This document shows positions 60,775 through 64,000 of a stretch of DNA of 64,000 bases, piece by piece. Where the stretch lies: assembly GCA_003963435.1 (NCBI GenBank), contig RXJC01000003.1, forward strand, positions 1-64,000. Direction: 5' to 3'. Position 1 is the first letter of the stretch. The number at the start of each line of letters is the position of its first letter. This stretch comes from Bradyrhizobiaceae bacterium (GTDB taxonomy: Bacteria; Pseudomonadota; Alphaproteobacteria; Rhizobiales; Xanthobacteraceae). Position numbers and translations under genes: made by a program. Under the pieces are notes generated by a model. That model did not search any database and was not told the origin of the DNA. It was given only the letters and a program-made list of their open reading frames with translations.

Positions 60775-62037
60775 TCAGTGCTGCGCCAAGCGGATCTCCG
60801 CCCGTGCGGAGCCGTAGACAAGGGCAAAAGAGCGGCAGCGCGAAACAACACCCTTCATGATGTCCAAGGCCTCGTTTGTAGCGCCTCGGTGGATACCATA
60901 GTCGGCGACATAAAACTGAGCCTCGCAAAGCCGCCGCTCGGAGTCATGCTCAGCACCTTCTTGGGCCTTTGCGAGCATGTCCGTCGGCATCAGTGCTCCC
61001 AGATACAGGTCGAGCACCGCGCCAGGCCACACGTCACGTTTCACTCTTGCGGCGTTGGTGGCGAACTCATCGTCGTCAATGGATTTTGCATGAAGCCGTG
61101 CGATGTGCAGCCAGATCGCAGCGTTGCCATCGGTCGGCCGCAGCCGCACCGCCACCTGGAGATCGTTGATTGCGTCCGCGGTATTTTCCAGAAACAGGCG
61201 GGCGCGGCCACGTCCAAAATACAGCGCGGGATTGCCGGGATCGATCTGCAAGGCCTCCTCGAACTCGGCAAGCGCGTCGCTGTAGCGGGCCTCAACCAGA
61301 TAGGCATTGGCACGGGCGTCATGATATCGCGCGTTGCGCGGCGCGAGCTCGAGGGCGGCGTTGAGGTCGGAAAGAGCTCTTTCGAAATTCCCATTCGCCA
61401 GATACAGCGCCCCGCGACTGGCGAAAGCATCCGCGAACGAGGGACGAAGCTCGATCGCCTTGTCAAAATCCGCCATTGCGCGTGCGAAATCGTGCTTAAC
61501 CGTGTAAGCGCCCGCCCGATCAAAGTAGGCCTTGTCGAAATCCGGACGCAGCGCGATCGCTTGGCCGTAGTTCTCAATTGCGAGCTCGAGCCTGCCCGTT
61601 TGAGCGTAGAGGTTGCCGAGATTCAGAAGCACGCTCGCATCGTTCGGGGCAAGCTGATGGGCTAGCTGCAAATCCGTGAAGGCCTCTCCGTATCGCCGCT
61701 CCGCGGCCCAGATCACGGCGCGATAGACGTAGCCGCCAGGAAAATCAGGTAGCAGCGCGACCACCCCGTCCAGATCGGTGAGGGCGGCCTCTGTCATCCC
61801 GAGTTGCTGATAGGCGGCGCCACGGCCGAACAGCAGCAGGCCGCGTTGCTTTTTCGAAAGTTGCTCGTCCTTCATGGCCTGATTGAACAGGCCGATCGCC
61901 ATCAGGAACTGACCGCGATCTTTGGCCTCAAAGGCGGCTCGCGCGACCTCCGAAGTGTCGGGCGCAGAAGCAGCTGCTGTCATTGCGAAGGCAAGCGCGG
62001 CGCAAACAACAGAAAGTGTTCGAATACAGCGATACAT
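60775..62037 (-). CDS. Exported TPR-repeat protein
   Basis: This 420-aa protein has a signal peptide (MYRCIRTLSVVCAALAFAMT, cleavage near AAASA). At least seven consecutive tetratricopeptide repeats follow, for example AAYQQLGMTEAALTDLDGVV, NLGNLYAQTGRLELAIENYG and ALYFGRGRARLFLENTADAI. TPRs mediate protein-protein contacts; the partner is unknown. The start at 62037 places the ATG directly before the signal peptide; an in-frame start at 62220 adds 61 unlikely residues. Confidence 0.85.
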   Translation of the reverse strand: MYRCIRTLSVVCAALAFAMTAAASAPDTSEVARAAFEAKDRGQFLMAIGLFNQAMKDEQLSKKQRGLLLFGRGAAYQQLGMTEAALTDLDGVVALLPDFPGGYVYRAVIWAAERRYGEAFTDLQLAHQLAPNDASVLLNLGNLYAQTGRLELAIENYGQAIALRPDFDKAYFDRAGAYTVKHDFARAMADFDKAIELRPSFADAFASRGALYLANGNFERALSDLNAALELAPRNARYHDARANAYLVEARYSDALAEFEEALQIDPGNPALYFGRGRARLFLENTADAINDLQVAVRLRPTDGNAAIWLHIARLHAKSIDDDEFATNAARVKRDVWPGAVLDLYLGALMPTDMLAKAQEGAEHDSERRLCEAQFYVADYGIHRGATNEALDIMKGVVSRCRSFALVYGSARAEIRLAQH

Positions 62038-62125
62038 GATGATCTCCAGCCGAAGGAGATGGGAAGGAATTCTTCTACCATGGCTATCCCACCCGCTATC
62101 GGGAGTTTGGCATGGCTGAACGCCC

Positions 62126-64000
62126 TCACATATTCTCGCGAGCAGATACCACCTCGATGCGATGGTCGATCCGTTCCCAACCACCCTCCTGCCAACGGAT
62201 GGTGAAATCGATACTTTCACCCTTGTTCATCCGGCCAGTGTCGAGTTCCGCCACCCAGAAGCCGAGACTGCTATCGAGTGCTTCGAGGTCCGAGACCTCA
62301 CGCCAGCCATTGACGCCCCAGTGCACCATACCCGCCCGAGGCAGCGCAATGACCAGACGGCAGCCAGCGATGATCGACCGGATTTGCGCGTGGGGCCACC
62401 AGAAGGCGTAAGCGGATGTCTTCTTCCTTCCCCCGTAGCGATTCCAGACGGCCTCCGGTCGGTCGAATGGCCGGCCGTGGTTGCGGGAGACGGCAAGCTT
62501 GACAAATTCGGCATGCGCCCATGCGAGCGGCATGGCCGATCCGGTGGGGCGGCCGGGATGCAATCGCCGCTCCTGGATTGGTGACGCATCCCAGACCTGT
62601 TCAGGGATCATACCGCCGGGGCTGGCTGATGCGGCCATCGTCTCAAGCATCGGCAAGGGATCTTCGTCGGCGCTTAAGGCATAATGGCCCCGCTCCCCTG
62701 CGAGAAGCGGCCAGGGCCGGCCCCTGCCGGCCCCATCATACGGCCGGCCATCATCGTGCTCGCCGTAGCCATCGCCATTATAGCGGTGCCAGAACGAACC
62801 GGAGGGGGTTTCGACTTTTAGGAGCCGGTCCATCACCTTGATCGTATCCAGGATCAGTGGATCAGATGCGTCCCTGAGGCCATAGCGGACCAGGCGCAAG
62901 AAATCCGTGCTGACTTGTTCGCTCGCCCGCATTCGCATCCCATCGCTTCGGTTGCGAATGGGCACGTGCTCATCGAGCGCGGTCTGGCCTTCGGAAAGTA
63001 CTGATGGCGGCGACGTGCGAACATAATAGCCGGCAATGGCGAACTGTTTTGCCAGATCGGTGCCGCACGCGGTGAGCCAGTCTTCCAGATGGGCGTTCCA
63101 GAAGTCTGCGAGCGCCGTGGCCCAGTGGCGCGCCATAGGCTCGAGCAGCGAGCCGCCTGCGACAAGCGCCGCGATGCAGGTGGCAAGGGTGAACGCGTTC
63201 AGTCCGCTATTTTCTTCCCAACGGTCCTGATCGGTCGAGGGGCCAACCCGGGCGATATAGCCGAGCGCGCGACGGATCATGTCGTGGGGCTCTGTTCCCC
63301 CTAAGGCATCCCGGTCGGCGAGCAGAGCGGCCAAAAGAACCGGATAGGCCGCTTCGTCGAGTTGGACCCCGCGCCAATAGGGTTCGCCACCCAACCATTG
63401 GTTTTGCTGCCAGTGTCCTTCCACATTTTGTGTTGCGATCAGGTAGCGTAGGGTGTTGCGCGCTTCCGCCTCCCCTCCGAAGGCAAGCAGCGCCGTGGCG
63501 CACTCGACGAGGTCGCGAGGCCAAACCAAATGATAACCGCTCCGCTCGTTACCCGTGTCGCCCCAGGGCACGCTCAGGCTTGCCACCATCGCGCCCGGAT
63601 AGGTCTTATCGAGGTGTGTGCGCAAAACCATCACGGATGTAACAAACTGATCCTGCAAATGAGCCGGAGCGCCCGCCGGTCGGGCGCAACATTCAGCGCA
63701 GCTGCGGTGCCAGGCGCTCCAATCGGCGATTTGCGCGTCCAAAACGCTATCGAACGGCTGCATCAGTGATGACACGGCCAGTGTCGCGGCCGCACCTTGG
63801 CTGCTTGCGAAGGCCAAAGCGAGCACGCTGAATGGCTGCAGCTCCGCCAACAGCGCGACGTTGCCGGGACCGGCAGCCGGGTACTCCCATGCCATCCTGC
63901 CGTTGCCGGCGAAGTCTTGCCAGCCGTCGCTGGCGCCGACATAACCCGCGCTCGCCCTCGTGACGGCGTCCTGCTGGTGCTCGTCGACGGCGGCAAGGGC
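62126..64000 (-). CDS. GH15 glucoamylase-type glycosidase, 5' end beyond the window
   Basis: The last 624 codons of a glucoamylase-family enzyme are present; the frame stays open through the right edge. Conserved GH15 stretches are GYVGASDGWQDFAGN, YHLVWPRDLVECATALLAFG, WQQNQWLGGEPYWRGVQLDE (catalytic acid region), RWEENSGLNAFTLAT and PEQVWDAS (base region). It should release glucose from alpha-1,4-glucans. It reads in the same direction as glgA and probably serves glycogen or maltodextrin turnover. Many GH15 proteins of this type are about 800 aa, so roughly 150-200 residues are missing here. Confidence 0.92.
   Translation of the reverse strand, partial: ALAAVDEHQQDAVTRASAGYVGASDGWQDFAGNGRMAWEYPAAGPGNVALLAELQPFSVLALAFASSQGAAATLAVSSLMQPFDSVLDAQIADWSAWHRSCAECCARPAGAPAHLQDQFVTSVMVLRTHLDKTYPGAMVASLSVPWGDTGNERSGYHLVWPRDLVECATALLAFGGEAEARNTLRYLIATQNVEGHWQQNQWLGGEPYWRGVQLDEAAYPVLLAALLADRDALGGTEPHDMIRRALGYIARVGPSTDQDRWEENSGLNAFTLATCIAALVAGGSLLEPMARHWATALADFWNAHLEDWLTACGTDLAKQFAIAGYYVRTSPPSVLSEGQTALDEHVPIRNRSDGMRMRASEQVSTDFLRLVRYGLRDASDPLILDTIKVMDRLLKVETPSGSFWHRYNGDGYGEHDDGRPYDGAGRGRPWPLLAGERGHYALSADEDPLPMLETMAASASPGGMIPEQVWDASPIQERRLHPGRPTGSAMPLAWAHAEFVKLAVSRNHGRPFDRPEAVWNRYGGRKKTSAYAFWWPHAQIRSIIAGCRLVIALPRAGMVHWGVNGWREVSDLEALDSSLGFWVAELDTGRMNKGESIDFTIRWQEGGWERIDHRIEVVSARENM

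Overview
The window is high-GC DNA from an alphaproteobacterium, most likely a Rhizobiales member of the Bradyrhizobium/Nitrobacter/Rhodopseudomonas type. The grounds are the style of the Vir-type conjugation genes, the ArdC/ParB/methylase-helicase/Toprim backbone, the LuxI/LuxR pair, and the copper and glycogen genes at the right. It is mostly mobile DNA (about 0-43 kb), followed by a decayed metal-resistance and glycogen region (about 43-64 kb).

Region 1 (1-12.7 kb). An ardC anti-restriction gene is cut in two. Its 3' end is at 654-869 and its 5' end at 12014-12730. An 11.1-kb element (870-12013) sits between them, bounded by inverted ends that begin TTATC and by 6-bp imperfect direct repeats. 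The element matches the published GInt plan: a ginABCD operon (three tyrosine recombinases plus a small coiled-coil protein, each pair joined by a 4-bp ATGA overlap), then cargo, then a short 3' end. The cargo is an intact second ardC and a mercury operon (merR divergent from merT-merP-merF and a merB-merA fusion). Joining the two ardC pieces across the repeat gives an in-frame protein of 308 aa, against 307 aa for the cargo copy.

Region 2 (12.7-28 kb). This is a one-directional (minus-strand) block of plasmid or ICE backbone genes: ardC, several unassigned proteins, a ParB-like protein, a 1697-aa adenine-methylase/helicase resembling phage P1 DarB, a DUF1419 protein, a DUF3991/Toprim protein and a broken dnaB. 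Several genes have their own long imperfect palindrome immediately upstream (5666-5844, 12761-12899, 13656-13884, 17734-17881, 25641-25720) and some have their own hairpin terminator. That layout is what one expects of a conjugative leading region expressed from folded single-stranded DNA (Frpo-like promoters). This is inference.

Region 3 (28-43 kb). A LuxR-type regulator is divergent from luxI. luxI heads a co-directional Vir-type T4SS operon: virB1-like, virB2, virB3, virB4, virB5, eexN, virB6, virB7-like, virB8, virB9, virB10, virB11, virD4 and an LPD7 protein. A near-perfect lux-type box lies 64 bp before luxI, so quorum sensing probably drives transfer. The virB1 product lacks its catalytic Glu, and no relaxase or oriT is visible in the window.

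Region 4 (43-51.3 kb). A patatin-family lipase and a probable restriction-like nuclease may be defence genes. A copper P-type ATPase follows, with an intact CsoR-type operator but a twice-frameshifted csoR, and a three-times frameshifted DUF4396 remnant.

Region 5 (51.3-64 kb). DUF2933, isoprenylcysteine-type methyltransferase, cytochrome c, copper resistance proteins CopA and CopB, a glgA with a decayed duplicate fragment, a Met-rich Spy-like protein, an Hsp20 remnant, a lone Rieske protein, a TPR protein and a GH15 glucoamylase that runs off the right edge.
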